A stretch of DNA of 64,000 nucleotides from an uncultured Lachnospiraceae bacterium (GTDB taxonomy: Bacteria; Bacillota; Clostridia; Lachnospirales; Lachnospiraceae), in the NCBI GenBank assembly GCA_934352055.1, contig CAKRJY010000004.1, positions 82,534 to 146,533 of the forward strand. Reading direction: 5' to 3'. Under the pieces are notes generated by a model. It was not told the origin of the DNA. It did not search any database and saw nothing but the letters and a program-made list of their open reading frames with translations. Shown here one piece after another: positions 33,906 to 43,369 of this stretch (position 1 is the stretch's first letter; every line of letters begins with the position of its first letter). A program made the translations under genes and the position numbers.

Positions 33906-33944
33906 ATTATAGTATTTGCGTAAGCAAAACAAAAGTGTTATACT
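33906..33944. promoter_or_regulatory. Divergent fucI / araC-family promoter region
   Basis: On the plus strand, TTGCGT (33916-33921) and TATACT (33939-33944) with a 17-bp spacer drive the regulator. On the minus strand, TATAAT (33906-33911) is the fucI -10, with a poor -35. The short palindrome TTTGC-GTAA-GCAAA (33915-33928) lies between the two, overlapping the regulator's -35, and is a candidate operator. The weak fucI -35 suggests activator dependence. Confidence 0.65.
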
Positions 33945-33993
33945 GTAAAAAATCTGTACAATATTCACTTTTTTAGAGAAATGAGGATTATTT

Positions 33994-34845
33994 ATGAAAT
34001 ACATAGAATACCGCGAACGCGCCGAACAGGGAACTTTTAATTTCCCTATTGCTTTTTATCATCAGACACCATACAGTCCGCGCTACGAAATGCAATATCA
34101 TTGGCATACCCAATATGAAATCATTCGCATTATCTCAGGATCTTTTCAATTAAAACTTGAGAAGTCAACAAAGCTTTATCATGCCGGCGATGTCATTTTC
34201 ATCACTGGAGGAACGCTTCATGGCGGTACTCCACACGACTGCATTTACGAATGTATCGTATTTGATTTACAGATTTTATTAAAGGATAACCACGCCTGTT
34301 CTAGAATCATTCGAGATATTATTGATCAAAAAATCACGATCAACACCTATCTTTCCGAGAATTCTGCCACAGTTCTTCCTATTGCAAAGAACCTGTGTCA
34401 CGCCTTGTCTAGTCGTAAAACAGGCTACGAATTTATGGTACAGGGATATTTGTATCACTTGATAGGGACGATTATTAACGAACATTTATATGAGCAAGCG
34501 CATCAGAATCTCGTCTCTGCTGAGCGCATTTCTTCCGTAAAGAATGTACTGACTTACATATCGGATAATTATAATAGTAATATTTCCTTAGAGAACCTTT
34601 CTCATATTGCGGGTATGAATCCCAAATATTTCTGCCGGTATTTTCGTAATGTAACCGGTCGTACCCCGATCGATTACTTAAATTATTATCGAATCGAGTG
34701 TGCCTGCGAAATGTTATCAACAAAAGATATCCCCATTCGGGAAGTTGCTATTTCCTGCGGTTTTAACGACGAAAGTTACTTTATCAAAACATTTCATAAA
34801 TATAAGGGCACCACACCAAAGCAATTCATGAAATCACCATTTTAA
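33994..34845 (+). CDS. AraC-family transcriptional regulator (cupin sensor plus double HTH)
   Basis: 283 residues. The N-terminal cupin-like part (about 15-110) has YHWHTQYEIIRIISGSFQLK and HAGDVIFITGGTLHGG. The C-terminal AraC DNA-binding domain (about 185-280) has ISLENLSHIAGMNPKYFCRYFRNVTGRTPIDYLNYYRIE (only landmarks) and EVAISCGFNDESYFIKTFHKYKGTTPKQF. It diverges from fucI and is the likely activator of fucI and perhaps of the importer operon, sensing fucose or fuculose (inference). GAGGAT precedes the ATG. Confidence 0.92.
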   Translation: MKYIEYRERAEQGTFNFPIAFYHQTPYSPRYEMQYHWHTQYEIIRIISGSFQLKLEKSTKLYHAGDVIFITGGTLHGGTPHDCIYECIVFDLQILLKDNHACSRIIRDIIDQKITINTYLSENSATVLPIAKNLCHALSSRKTGYEFMVQGYLYHLIGTIINEHLYEQAHQNLVSAERISSVKNVLTYISDNYNSNISLENLSHIAGMNPKYFCRYFRNVTGRTPIDYLNYYRIECACEMLSTKDIPIREVAISCGFNDESYFIKTFHKYKGTTPKQFMKSPF

Positions 34846-34873
34846 TATGGTATTGCGCTTTTATTTATTTAAC

Positions 34874-34934
34874 AAAAATACCGACCTCCCATCGTCAGAT
34901 TTCTAAATCTCACTTTTGGGGGTCGGTATTTTAT
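34874..34934. terminator. Bidirectional terminator between the AraC gene and the flavin oxidoreductase
   Basis: AAAAATACCGACCTCCC and GGGGGTCGGTATTTT form a long stem around a ~29-nt loop. It serves both convergent genes. Confidence 0.82.
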
Positions 34935-34958
34935 ATCAAGGAATCACTGGTCGTATTT

Positions 34959-36890
34959 TTATATTTCTTTTGCCAACTGATTTGCCGCCTGAATGGCATC
35001 CTTTAAGTTTCCAACCTGATTACAATCACCGATAAAATGTATTCTATCTTCGACTGTTTCATTGTCCACCTTGTTTGGTGCATATCCTACTGCAAATACT
35101 AATGTGTCAGCGTCTGTAATCTGATGTTCCTTACCATCTTTTACATATGTAATGGTTGTCTCATCCACTTTTGTCACTTGCGCATTCAATTCAATCTTCA
35201 CGCCCTTGCGCATCAGTCTTTGTGTCAGCTGGCTCTTCGCAGCCCCACCTTCTCCCGGCATAAGAGATGGTGTCATTTCAATTACCGTAATGTCGCGGTT
35301 TACTGGGAACAAATCATTAATCAATGGAGCTAAATAGTCTGCTGTCTCGCATCCCACAGAACCACCACCAAGGATTACTATCTTTCTACCCGGATATTCT
35401 TTTCCAGAAAGAACATCGTCCGCAGTCATTGTCTGCTTAAACACCTTAAATGGAGCTATTTCTTTTGGAACTGCTCCCGTAGAGCAAATCACTTCATAAT
35501 CCTTGAATTCATTCGCAAGCATCTCTGGTGTCACTTCACAATTCATACGCACTTCAATTCCCTCATGCTCCAGACGACGTGCCATAAATTTGATTACTTT
35601 ACAAAGTTCCTGTTTTGCAATTGGAACAGCAGCTAATCTAAGAAGTCCACCAAGTTCTCCACTCTTCTCACAAAGGACTACTTCATGACCACGCTTCTTT
35701 GCTACAAATGCAGCCTCCATTCCAGCTGGACCACCACCAATAACGAGGATCTTCTTCTTTTCCTCTGCTTCTTTGATTTCATCCGACTCTACCGATGGAT
35801 TTACGGTACAGCTGATTACTTTACCCATCATAATCCCAGTCAGGCATCGTCCGCATCCAATACATGGGCGAATATCATCTGTCTTACCTGCTGCAGCTTT
35901 GTTTGCAAATTCACTATCACATAAATTTGGACGTCCAATCATACAGATATCTGTCTTACCATTTGCAATCAACTCTTCTGCTATCCACGGCTCATTGATT
36001 CTTGCCACAGTAGATACCGGAATATTCACATGCTTACGAATCTCCTTGCTTGCGTGTGCATGTGGTGCTGGCGATGTACCAGGTGCTGGCATCGAACTTC
36101 CTCTCTTGATGGTATTTCCACCAGAAACATGAATAAAGTCAACACCGGCTTTTTCCAACTGCTTTGACACATAAATCATGTCATTCAATGTCAATCCGCC
36201 TTCGCTGTATTCGTCACCAGAAATACGTACGTCAATAATAAAGTCGTCTCCACAAAGTTCACGGATTTTTGCAATCACTTCCAATGTCAAACGAAGTCGT
36301 CCATTGATATCTCCGCCATACTCATCTGTTCTCTTATTATAAAGAGGTGTTAAGAATCCTCCCAGCAATCCATGCGCATGTGCACATTGAATTTCAACAC
36401 CATCTCCTCCTGCGATCTGAACACGGCGTGCAGCCTCTCCAAACTGTTGTACAATCACATGCAATTCTTCTACTGTCACTGCTCTTGGTGCTGATTTTGC
36501 ATAATATGGTCCTACATTTGAAGGTGCTATCAGCTGTGGTGTCCCTGGAATTGGAAATGCCATGTATGCAGGGTGAAACAGCTGTGATAGAATTTTTGCA
36601 TCATACTGATGTACTGCATCTACCAACTTTTTCCATCCCGGAATAAAAGAATCATCATATATGGACATATCTCCCGGTAAATAGGTATACACAGGTTCTA
36701 CCGTCGTAACTTCTGTCACAATCAGACCAACACCACCTTTTGCTCTGTTCGAATAGTGTTCAACCAAAGCATCCGTAACATATCCTTTATCTGCTAAATT
36801 TGTGGAAAGTGGTGGCATAAAAAGTCTATTTTTTACCGTTGTCTTTCCGATTTTAATTGGTTCAAATAAATGTGGAAAATTTTCATTCAT
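34959..36890 (-). CDS. Old-yellow-enzyme / 2,4-dienoyl-CoA reductase-type FMN, FAD, [4Fe-4S] oxidoreductase
   Basis: A 643-residue three-domain flavoenzyme. An N-terminal FMN TIM barrel (about 1-350) opens LFEPIKIGKTTVKNRLFMPP and contains GGDGVEIQCAHAHGLLGGFL (catalytic region). A [4Fe-4S] motif CIGCGRCLTGIMMGKVISCTVNP is near 340. A C-terminal FAD/NAD(P) part has VIGGGPAGMEAAFVAKKRGHEVVLCEK and VILGGGSVGCETADYLA. This is the layout of 2,4-dienoyl-CoA reductase, enoate reductase and the bile-acid proteins BaiCD/BaiH. The substrate cannot be read from sequence. It is monocistronic, next to the fucose genes but without shared signals. Confidence 0.9.
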   Translation of the reverse strand: MNENFPHLFEPIKIGKTTVKNRLFMPPLSTNLADKGYVTDALVEHYSNRAKGGVGLIVTEVTTVEPVYTYLPGDMSIYDDSFIPGWKKLVDAVHQYDAKILSQLFHPAYMAFPIPGTPQLIAPSNVGPYYAKSAPRAVTVEELHVIVQQFGEAARRVQIAGGDGVEIQCAHAHGLLGGFLTPLYNKRTDEYGGDINGRLRLTLEVIAKIRELCGDDFIIDVRISGDEYSEGGLTLNDMIYVSKQLEKAGVDFIHVSGGNTIKRGSSMPAPGTSPAPHAHASKEIRKHVNIPVSTVARINEPWIAEELIANGKTDICMIGRPNLCDSEFANKAAAGKTDDIRPCIGCGRCLTGIMMGKVISCTVNPSVESDEIKEAEEKKKILVIGGGPAGMEAAFVAKKRGHEVVLCEKSGELGGLLRLAAVPIAKQELCKVIKFMARRLEHEGIEVRMNCEVTPEMLANEFKDYEVICSTGAVPKEIAPFKVFKQTMTADDVLSGKEYPGRKIVILGGGSVGCETADYLAPLINDLFPVNRDITVIEMTPSLMPGEGGAAKSQLTQRLMRKGVKIELNAQVTKVDETTITYVKDGKEHQITDADTLVFAVGYAPNKVDNETVEDRIHFIGDCNQVGNLKDAIQAANQLAKEI

Positions 36891-36986
36891 CTTTTGTATC
36901 CTCCTGTTTTCATAACTGTTTGCTTTTTATCATTTCCATTTTATAGCAAAATGAATAACCCATTAATACTCACATTATAACACAAA

Positions 36987-38033
36987 TTATACTTCCTGCC
37001 ATCTTCTTATATGTATATGGTCAGCTATTCTATTTATACATACCGTATAGATGGAAGCGACCACATTGATACCGATACGAAGTGCTACCGCCATTGGCAT
37101 ACCGAATAGCGATGACGCAATTGCAAGTGCGCCAAATGTGTTAAACGCCGTTTGCCATTTATAACCCGCAGAATAGCCAACGCCAATTCCCCCGATCATA
37201 CCGATCATACTATACATAGATTCCGGCAAAACCAGATATAGCACGATAAACAGAGCACATCCAACAACATTAAACAAACCTCTGTCAATGGCTCTTGGTC
37301 TGCAATCTTGTGTGAACGGTAAACAGACTGACATGCAGGCAATTCCCGCCCACATAGCTCGTGGCAATCCAAGCAATGTTACAACCAACATGGCGCTCGA
37401 TACAATCAATGTCAATTTGATATACCACAGATTTCTAGCTGAACGTATGTCAAACTCACGGAACAAATCTAAAAAGGTTCTTCGATAGGGACGATTCTTC
37501 TGATTTTTATAAAACACTGCCATGCAAAGGAGCATACCAACCAGTAGTCCTATCACACGCATGCGATAAACTCCCCCACACACATCGTATCCATATAATA
37601 ATAGGTAACCAAGCACAAATGTAGAATGATTATACATAATTACATTATGACACCCTAAAATCATAAGTAAAAAGATACTCACAGCATTTACAGCAAATGA
37701 TCCAAATGCCGGCAAAACGTTTGCCAGACGAGGACCTGCCATAAGAATGATAAAAATCCCTGCGATAGAGATCAGACCATGTTTTGTCTGAATACCAAAA
37801 TCCGCCTGCCGCAGCACAAGAAGTGCAAGTAGTACAGTCACCCCCACAACACTGTTTTCATTTCCTGTTAATTTGCTATATAACGTTACTACAGCAACGC
37901 AGAACGCCATAACCAAATATACTTTAAAGTTGTATATAAGGATATGGCGTCGTTTTTCATTTTTATCCGTCGTGCTTCGAATCAACTGTTTCGAACCGAC
38001 AGAGCTAAGTTGTAATTCCTGATAAAATGTCAT
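36987..38033 (-). CDS. FUSC-like membrane protein
   Basis: 348 residues with two halves of about 5-6 hydrophobic segments each, separated by a cytoplasmic polar linker (YKNQKNRPYRRTFLDLFREF, about 180-200). This is the repeated architecture of FUSC/aromatic-acid-exporter proteins. Landmarks are VVTLYSKLTGNENSVVGVTVL in the first half and GLPRAMWAGIACMSVCLPFTQD in the second. Likely an exporter of unknown substrate. GGGAGAA lies before the start. Confidence 0.75.
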   Translation of the reverse strand: MTFYQELQLSSVGSKQLIRSTTDKNEKRRHILIYNFKVYLVMAFCVAVVTLYSKLTGNENSVVGVTVLLALLVLRQADFGIQTKHGLISIAGIFIILMAGPRLANVLPAFGSFAVNAVSIFLLMILGCHNVIMYNHSTFVLGYLLLYGYDVCGGVYRMRVIGLLVGMLLCMAVFYKNQKNRPYRRTFLDLFREFDIRSARNLWYIKLTLIVSSAMLVVTLLGLPRAMWAGIACMSVCLPFTQDCRPRAIDRGLFNVVGCALFIVLYLVLPESMYSMIGMIGGIGVGYSAGYKWQTAFNTFGALAIASSLFGMPMAVALRIGINVVASIYTVCINRIADHIHIRRWQEV

Positions 38034-38130
38034 TTTGCATTCTCCCTTCTAAATAGTAAAGCGAAGAGAAGTGTACTTCAAAACGAAAAAGAAAGCAAGC
38101 CCTTTTCCTGCATTATGACATTTCCGTATT

Positions 38131-40101
38131 TTATTTATTCTGTTTTGTTGTATGATCTGGCTTTTTCATTATCTTGCGGACAGCCTTGCAAACCAGCCAG
38201 ATTAGAACAATGAGGATAAAAAGCACAATCACAAGCACAGCCACAATCAATACTGAAAATTTATTAGGCTGCGTCACCAGGCTACTGATATGTTTATTGT
38301 CATCCACCACTTTACGGTCATGCATCGTTGCATAATATTGCGGCACATTTGCTATGCCATCGCCATCAGTATCCTCAAAAGATTGCATGTATCTTGCAAT
38401 AGCATCCCATGCTTTTAATTCCCGATCTCCTTCCATAATAGCCTGTTCTTCCAAGTTTTCAATTGGATTTCCATCTTTATCCTTTGGTTGAAGTGATAAC
38501 ACGCCGTATGACATCTGCATGACGGAGCCAAGCATCTGACCAGTATATAAGTCTGTAACCACATGGTATAATTTATCATCTTCAATCTCTACTCTTTCAC
38601 CGTCTGCCCCAGTGAGATAACAATCCGTCACTTTATTGAGAATCATACGATGCGGATTATATGTAAAGTTTAAGCCACTACAATATAGTCTTGCTGTTGT
38701 CATAAAATCCGATACCGAGGCATCCACCTCAGCTGCTAACTTTAGTTCTTTTCCTGTAAGATAAGAGCTAATCAAAGGATAACCAGATACACCATCTTTT
38801 CCTATGCCCAGAGAAAAAGAATTAAACACATCTCCTACGGTAATATCACCTTTTGTATAGGTATCACGCACCGTTCCACTCGGAACAACCGCAACGTCCA
38901 CCGGGTCTCCATTATAACCTTCTGCATTTTCTACAGCATAGATATAAGCATCTGAAATAATATCTCCCAGATTCATTTCCTCATGCTTCATATACATTTC
39001 TTCTAAATTGCTAAATGTAATATCATTTTGCGCCAGCACCTGATTGCTTGTATACCCAAAATCTGCAAGATAGCTCTTATCCACCGTCTCCTTCAGTGCA
39101 TCTACGCGCTCCTGGGTGGTCTGATCCGGTACAATATCTTCCGATACCGGGATCAACTTGTAGTCATCCATCTTCCAGCGCCCATCCTGTCGCTGTGTCA
39201 GGGAAAGCGAGCCCACATTTTTCCCATATTCTCCACAGGAAACCACATAGGTATTCCCATGCTGAATCGCCTGATCTAACTGTGTGTGAGAGTGCCCGCT
39301 GACAATAACATCAAGTTCCGGAACTTCTTTTGCTAATATCTCATCTTCTGACTTATCTGCCGCTTCCCATGTTCCACCATGAGATACGCAGGCAATCATA
39401 TCTACTTTTTCGTTTTTTTGAATATCGGCTACGGTTTCTTTTACCGCCTCGACCGGATCCTTAAAAAGCAGTTCACATGTCGGTGCGCATTTTAATGCAT
39501 CTTTTCCAAACACACCAACCACTGCAATTTTCACATCTCCCTTTTGAAGAACCACATAATCCTTCACGCCATACGTATCAAATGCAGATTGAATCAGTTT
39601 CTGTCCTTCATTCATGCCGACTTTTTCCATGCCTTCCCAGTCCACATTACATACTACGAGCTCAGGCACCCTTTCGCCTGCGTTTTTGGCAGATTTTAAC
39701 ATGTTTGCCAACCCTTTTGAACGATAGTCGAACTCATGATTTCCAAGTGTTGTGACATCGTAGCCAAGATACCCCAACATACGAAGCTCAGCCGCCTCTG
39801 TTTCATAAACTGTCTGAATCAGCGTCCCCATCGAAAAATCGCCACCGTCCAACACAAGTGTATCCGGATTCTCTTTCTTTTTTTCATCAATCAGTGTTTT
39901 GATTCTTGCATAGCCGCCAACTTCTTTTTGTTTTCCATCCACAATCGTTGGAAAACTGTCCGAATGGGAATGCGTGTCATGTGTAAATAGAATGTCGATT
40001 TGTTTCGGTTGCGTTGCTGCTGTCACCGGAATCCCCATTATCATTGGCAAAAGCATAGCAAACGTCAGCATGATTGCTAAAATTTTCTTTTGTGATTTCA
40101 T
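38131..40101 (-). CDS. Surface-anchored 5'-nucleotidase / 2',3'-cyclic phosphodiesterase family protein
   Basis: 656 residues. A signal peptide (MKSQKKILAIM... to VTAATQ) precedes a calcineurin-like phosphoesterase domain with the metal motifs FTHDTHSH, DGGDFSMGTLIQ, LGNHEFDYRS, ACVSHGG and VSGHSHTQL (about 33-275). A 5'-nucleotidase C-terminal domain follows (about 340-560), then DTDGDGIANVPQYY and a C-terminal TM helix (about 622-645) with a basic tail. It releases nucleosides or phosphate outside the cell. GGAGGGGG precedes the ATG at 40101, preferred over 40134. Confidence 0.92.
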   Translation of the reverse strand: MKSQKKILAIMLTFAMLLPMIMGIPVTAATQPKQIDILFTHDTHSHSDSFPTIVDGKQKEVGGYARIKTLIDEKKKENPDTLVLDGGDFSMGTLIQTVYETEAAELRMLGYLGYDVTTLGNHEFDYRSKGLANMLKSAKNAGERVPELVVCNVDWEGMEKVGMNEGQKLIQSAFDTYGVKDYVVLQKGDVKIAVVGVFGKDALKCAPTCELLFKDPVEAVKETVADIQKNEKVDMIACVSHGGTWEAADKSEDEILAKEVPELDVIVSGHSHTQLDQAIQHGNTYVVSCGEYGKNVGSLSLTQRQDGRWKMDDYKLIPVSEDIVPDQTTQERVDALKETVDKSYLADFGYTSNQVLAQNDITFSNLEEMYMKHEEMNLGDIISDAYIYAVENAEGYNGDPVDVAVVPSGTVRDTYTKGDITVGDVFNSFSLGIGKDGVSGYPLISSYLTGKELKLAAEVDASVSDFMTTARLYCSGLNFTYNPHRMILNKVTDCYLTGADGERVEIEDDKLYHVVTDLYTGQMLGSVMQMSYGVLSLQPKDKDGNPIENLEEQAIMEGDRELKAWDAIARYMQSFEDTDGDGIANVPQYYATMHDRKVVDDNKHISSLVTQPNKFSVLIVAVLVIVLFILIVLIWLVCKAVRKIMKKPDHTTKQNK

Positions 40102-40210
40102 ATACCCCCTCCTTTGGTTAACCCCTTTCATCACTATTTTTATTCTCTTAATATAAGAGATCTCACATAAACTGAGTATAACCTAGTTACACCATACTTG
40201 TCCATAAAAC

Positions 40211-40253
40211 AAAAAAATCCCGAAGCCCCTGTTTTTACAGAGTTTCGGGATTT
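40211..40253 (-). terminator. Terminator of the small membrane protein gene
   Basis: On the minus strand, AAATCCCGAA and TTCGGGATTT form a 10-bp stem around an 18-nt partly paired loop, followed by TTTT. It lies 63 bp after the gene at 40316 and upstream of the 5'-nucleotidase gene. The rest of the 214-bp gap (40102-40315) shows nothing else I can support. Confidence 0.8.
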
Positions 40254-40315
40254 GATTGCTTTATTCGAATTCAATAATTATAATATCAAACTCCTGTTTC
40301 TGCAATCATTTTGAG

Positions 40316-40627
40316 TTACTCGAGCTCGTCCAACTTATTTATCTTCCTTCTGATAACAATGTATCCTAAAAATACAGTGCTGAATACTGCAAGAAGCGCA
40401 AAGCTCCATTCCTCACTGTCATCTTTTGTTGTTTGTGGCGAAGTTATTTCTGTACTTTTCGTCGTCTGCTCATTCTGTGATGTCGTTGTAGAATCTTGTT
40501 GTTCTGTAAAATCTGCATACACCCTTAGCTCTGGCACTACCAAAATGATTCCTGTCACCATTATGCATAACAATATGATGGAACGTATTTTTTTCATTCC
40601 TATGGACATTCTCATTTTTCTTACCAT
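40316..40627 (-). CDS. Small secreted/membrane-anchored protein of unknown function
   Basis: 103 residues. A signal peptide or first TM helix (IRSIILLCIMVTGIILVV, about 14-31) is followed by a Thr/Ser/Gln-rich external stretch (about 40-68) and a C-terminal TM helix (WSFALLAVFSTVFLGYIVI) with a basic end. There is no LPxTG motif. It resembles short wall-spanning anchors whose large partner is missing. AGAGGAGA lies at the right distance from the ATG at 40627. Confidence 0.75.
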   Translation of the reverse strand: MVRKMRMSIGMKKIRSIILLCIMVTGIILVVPELRVYADFTEQQDSTTTSQNEQTTKSTEITSPQTTKDDSEEWSFALLAVFSTVFLGYIVIRRKINKLDELE

Positions 40628-40770
40628 ATATCTTCTCCTCTTACAGGCATTTTTTCTTCTTAGGTTTATCTGCCTTTATTTTATCACGGCAAATACCCCA
40701 AAAACGCATTTCGGCGCGAGATGTAAATATATGGCGCGAATGGTTATTTTTTCTGTTTATCTGAAAATCG

Positions 40771-41130
40771 TCACACTTTTATTGTCTCAAAAAATTCTAG
40801 GAGTTTATCCCACTGACCTTCATTGTATTCCGCAAAATCCAAATAATATGTTGGCATGTGGGTCGCTTGCACATCTTTTTTATACAGCCATTGCCTCGTT
40901 TTCGCTTCCGGTACAAAAATAACCGCCTGATTATCTTCGGCAAAAATTTCATCATATGTACATGCAGAACGGTCTAAAATACATTTCCAGTCCATTTTTT
41001 TACTTTGAAAATATTGATTTAATTTTTCTGAAAATTCCTTTGCTTTCCGTACATAGATAGCATACGTAATTGGATTATAATGCTCTCCCTCTATCGTAGA
41101 AATCTCCCATACCAAACAACACTGATTCAT
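40771..41130 (-). CDS. Unknown cytosolic protein
   Basis: 119 residues with no recognised family. It has alternating strand/helix pattern, two cysteines near the start (MNQCCLVWEIS) and YYLDFAEYNEGQWDKLLEFF near the end. No signal peptide or TM. GGAGGAATGGCAA precedes the ATG, and a promoter with an extended -10 lies ~105 bp upstream. It is the last gene before the AT-rich island. Confidence 0.75.
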   Translation of the reverse strand: MNQCCLVWEISTIEGEHYNPITYAIYVRKAKEFSEKLNQYFQSKKMDWKCILDRSACTYDEIFAEDNQAVIFVPEAKTRQWLYKKDVQATHMPTYYLDFAEYNEGQWDKLLEFFETIKV

Positions 41131-41235
41131 TTGCCATTCCTCCTAATTATCCGGATATTTTTTTCTTCTCCATATACACTTTCTTTATATCCGCATCGTT
41201 TGCAAAGTTATCTAACACACTTTTTCTTATATGGA

Positions 41236-41244
41236 ATTATAGCA
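41236..41244 (-). promoter_or_regulatory. Extended -10 promoter for the gene at 40771-41130
   Basis: On the minus strand, TGCTATAAT is a perfect extended -10 (TGnTATAAT); no good -35 is present, as is usual for this class. Base composition drops sharply just beyond it, so it marks the chromosomal side of the island boundary. Confidence 0.55.
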
Positions 41245-41279
41245 CACGACAAGGTAATAATTTAAGAAACCATTCCATC

Positions 41280-41867
41280 CTATTTTTTCAGCTCTATTTT
41301 TTTCAGTTCACTGACTGCATTATTAACTGCTCTTTTCAAATCACTTTTTATTGGATCTGTGACTTCATCTTTATCAGGAAAGCACACGACATTACTGAAA
41401 TATACGTGATACTTATTCTTTACATTTATATAATTTTGTAATTCAGAAGCAGATATAACACCTTCCTGCCCTAAAGTATATATAATTGAGTCTTGTTCAA
41501 ATGGAGCTTCTCTCAAATTATGGTAAGCTGAATTATTTTCCATTGTCTGATCTCCTGGAAATCGTTTTGGGCATACCTCTTTGAATAGTTTACTATCTAT
41601 TAATTCTATATAATCTTGGCATTCTTTATAGGTCGTCTCTAATATCTTTTTTGCAATTTCCTCTTGATTCTTCTTTCGTTTATTGTCTCTTTTATCGACA
41701 ATTACGTACGTTAAAGCATATAAGACAACAACTACCACAATATTCCAAAATTCCAAATTAACATTATTTATTGGAATGTTTATTATATTTGAAATATTTA
41801 TGACATCTAAAATAAGGATACATAATAAAACTATGACTACAACTATTCTACGTATACTATGTTTCAT
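41280..41867 (-). CDS. Membrane protein with cytosolic C-terminal domain, unknown
   Basis: 195 residues. Two N-terminal TM helices (about residues 6-24 and 32-54) precede a basic linker (DKRDNKRKKNQEE) and a soluble domain containing ECQDYIELIDSKLFKEV and YHVYFSNVVCFPDKDEV. No family recognised. AAGGGAA precedes the ATG at 41867, which avoids overlap with the radical-SAM gene; the frame is open to 41909. It is the last gene of the island operon that starts near 49.4 kb. Confidence 0.75.
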   Translation of the reverse strand: MKHSIRRIVVVIVLLCILILDVINISNIINIPINNVNLEFWNIVVVVVLYALTYVIVDKRDNKRKKNQEEIAKKILETTYKECQDYIELIDSKLFKEVCPKRFPGDQTMENNSAYHNLREAPFEQDSIIYTLGQEGVISASELQNYINVKNKYHVYFSNVVCFPDKDEVTDPIKSDLKRAVNNAVSELKKIELKK

Positions 41868-41902
41868 GAATTTCCCTTCCCACTGTAAGTCATGATATTT
41901 TA

Positions 41903-42964
41903 TTAACACAAATCAATTTCCAGACCCAAATGGCATCCTCCATTACACAAATAATTTTTTTCACAACTAATACATTTCTGTTTTTTCTCTTTCCGAAAGT
42001 TTTCAAATATATCGCTGTCCCATGCGTCTTGGATAGATGTTGGCTTTAATTTGATTTTATATTGTCCTGTTTGATTATCAAACGAACAAGGATATGCCAC
42101 AAGTTCACTATCAATGTACATAGAAAATCTTGCTGCTTCACATGGATCTATAGATTGAGCACTTATGTTTTTCTCATAATTACATAATACCGGAGTAAAA
42201 CATGTATCAAATCCAATATCAAATGAATATTTTCTGCCTAACACGAGTTCAACAAATCTATTTAATCGTTTATCACATTTCACTTTTTTCTGTTTACACC
42301 CCAATCCAACTGGTTTATATAGAATAAATATAATTGCACTTATTCCGGCAGGCCAAACATTATTTTCCAATCTATAAATTGCCTCGTCAATGGTTTTATC
42401 TGAAACAACAAAATGAATATTTGTTATACAGCCAGCCTTCACAAATTTTTCAATAGCATCACCTGTAACACAATTACTTTCTTCATTGTTTATTAGCCTT
42501 GAATAATATGAAACTGCAACTGCTCCACAATTTTTTTTAATTAAATCAACCTCTTCAAATGATAAAAGATATCCACTAGTTGTTAAATTAGGAACTATTC
42601 CTGCAGATTTCGTAATCTCCAAAATTTGCCCGAAATGTTTATGTTTATTGGGATCACCAGCTCCGCCTAATGCAACCTGAAATGTTTTTCCCATGCACTG
42701 ATTAATAATCCATCTATAGTCTTCTAATGACATATCCAATTTATACGATGATAATGCATTTTGATAGCAATCAATTCCTGCATTTTTGCATATACCTTTT
42801 CTTCCCGATATACAACTCCCCATAACGCCAATATCAATCAATTCTGGAAATGACCTGTATTTTGCATCTTCATGAGTTTCATATATGTCACTTCTTATTA
42901 GGGTTCCATTTTTTTCATTAAACAACTCATAAAAACGATATTTTTTGTCCACATATACTTTCAT
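41903..42964 (-). CDS. Radical SAM/SPASM-like protein with atypical cluster cysteines
   Basis: 353 residues. Near residue 47 is GVMGSCISGRKGICKNAGIDCYQ (landmark), with cysteines spaced C-x7-C-x6-C instead of C-x3-C-x2-C. After it comes FQVALGGAGDPNKHKHF, which fits the GGE-type motif and following strand of radical SAM barrels, and NLTTSGYLL. The C-terminal part is SPASM-like: CEAARFSMYIDSELVAYPCSFD and CISCEKNYLCNGGCHLG. SPASM proteins usually modify peptides or proteins. It lies 6 bp after the GYVTNSSSTNF-motif gene, its best candidate substrate or partner (inference). Confidence 0.78.
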   Translation of the reverse strand: MKVYVDKKYRFYELFNEKNGTLIRSDIYETHEDAKYRSFPELIDIGVMGSCISGRKGICKNAGIDCYQNALSSYKLDMSLEDYRWIINQCMGKTFQVALGGAGDPNKHKHFGQILEITKSAGIVPNLTTSGYLLSFEEVDLIKKNCGAVAVSYYSRLINNEESNCVTGDAIEKFVKAGCITNIHFVVSDKTIDEAIYRLENNVWPAGISAIIFILYKPVGLGCKQKKVKCDKRLNRFVELVLGRKYSFDIGFDTCFTPVLCNYEKNISAQSIDPCEAARFSMYIDSELVAYPCSFDNQTGQYKIKLKPTSIQDAWDSDIFENFRKEKKQKCISCEKNYLCNGGCHLGLEIDLC

Positions 42965-42970
42965 AAATAT

Positions 42971-43369
42971 TTACCACACACAGTTTCTGCCATTAATATA
43001 TAATCCATTCTCCTCTAGTTCAAAAGAATCCGTAGTAAAAAAACTAGTCAACGTATCTTCGTCGCTGCTTGTATATCCTATATATGAATAAAAGCCCTTT
43101 TCCTTATATTTTTGAAATTTTTTTGCAACTTCTTCCCCAAACACTTCCTTTACGTTTTCATAATTCATTTCATCAAAGTCAAAATATCTTAAGCCCCTAG
43201 AAGTTCCATCAATAATATTTTCACATAACTCCCAAGCATATTGCTCTATAACTGTTCCTTTTTTAAACCCAAGTTTCCTAAACAAATATTCTGGTGTTAA
43301 TTGTTTTTTCGATAATATAAGAAAATTTGTTGAAGAGCTATTTGTAACATATCCTACTCTAATCTTCAT
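42971..43369 (-). CDS. Unknown protein with N-terminal GYVTNSSSTNF motif
   Basis: 132 residues. The start MKIRVGYVTNSSSTNFLIL matches a short N-terminal pattern (G-F/Y-V-S/T-N-S-S-S) that I know from many otherwise unrelated hypothetical proteins of Firmicutes and phages; its meaning is not established to my knowledge. The rest is acidic with no catalytic motif, ending NGRNCVW. GGGGGAG lies before the ATG at 43369, preferred over 43387. It overlaps the upstream gene by 11 bp and is followed after 1-6 bp by the radical-SAM gene. Confidence 0.75.
   Translation of the reverse strand: MKIRVGYVTNSSSTNFLILSKKQLTPEYLFRKLGFKKGTVIEQYAWELCENIIDGTSRGLRYFDFDEMNYENVKEVFGEEVAKKFQKYKEKGFYSYIGYTSSDEDTLTSFFTTDSFELEENGLYINGRNCVW

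Noticed and set aside
42971..43369. Classical short RiPP precursor
   Set aside because: At 132 residues with no leader/core boundary it does not look like a usual precursor; kept only as a possible modification target.
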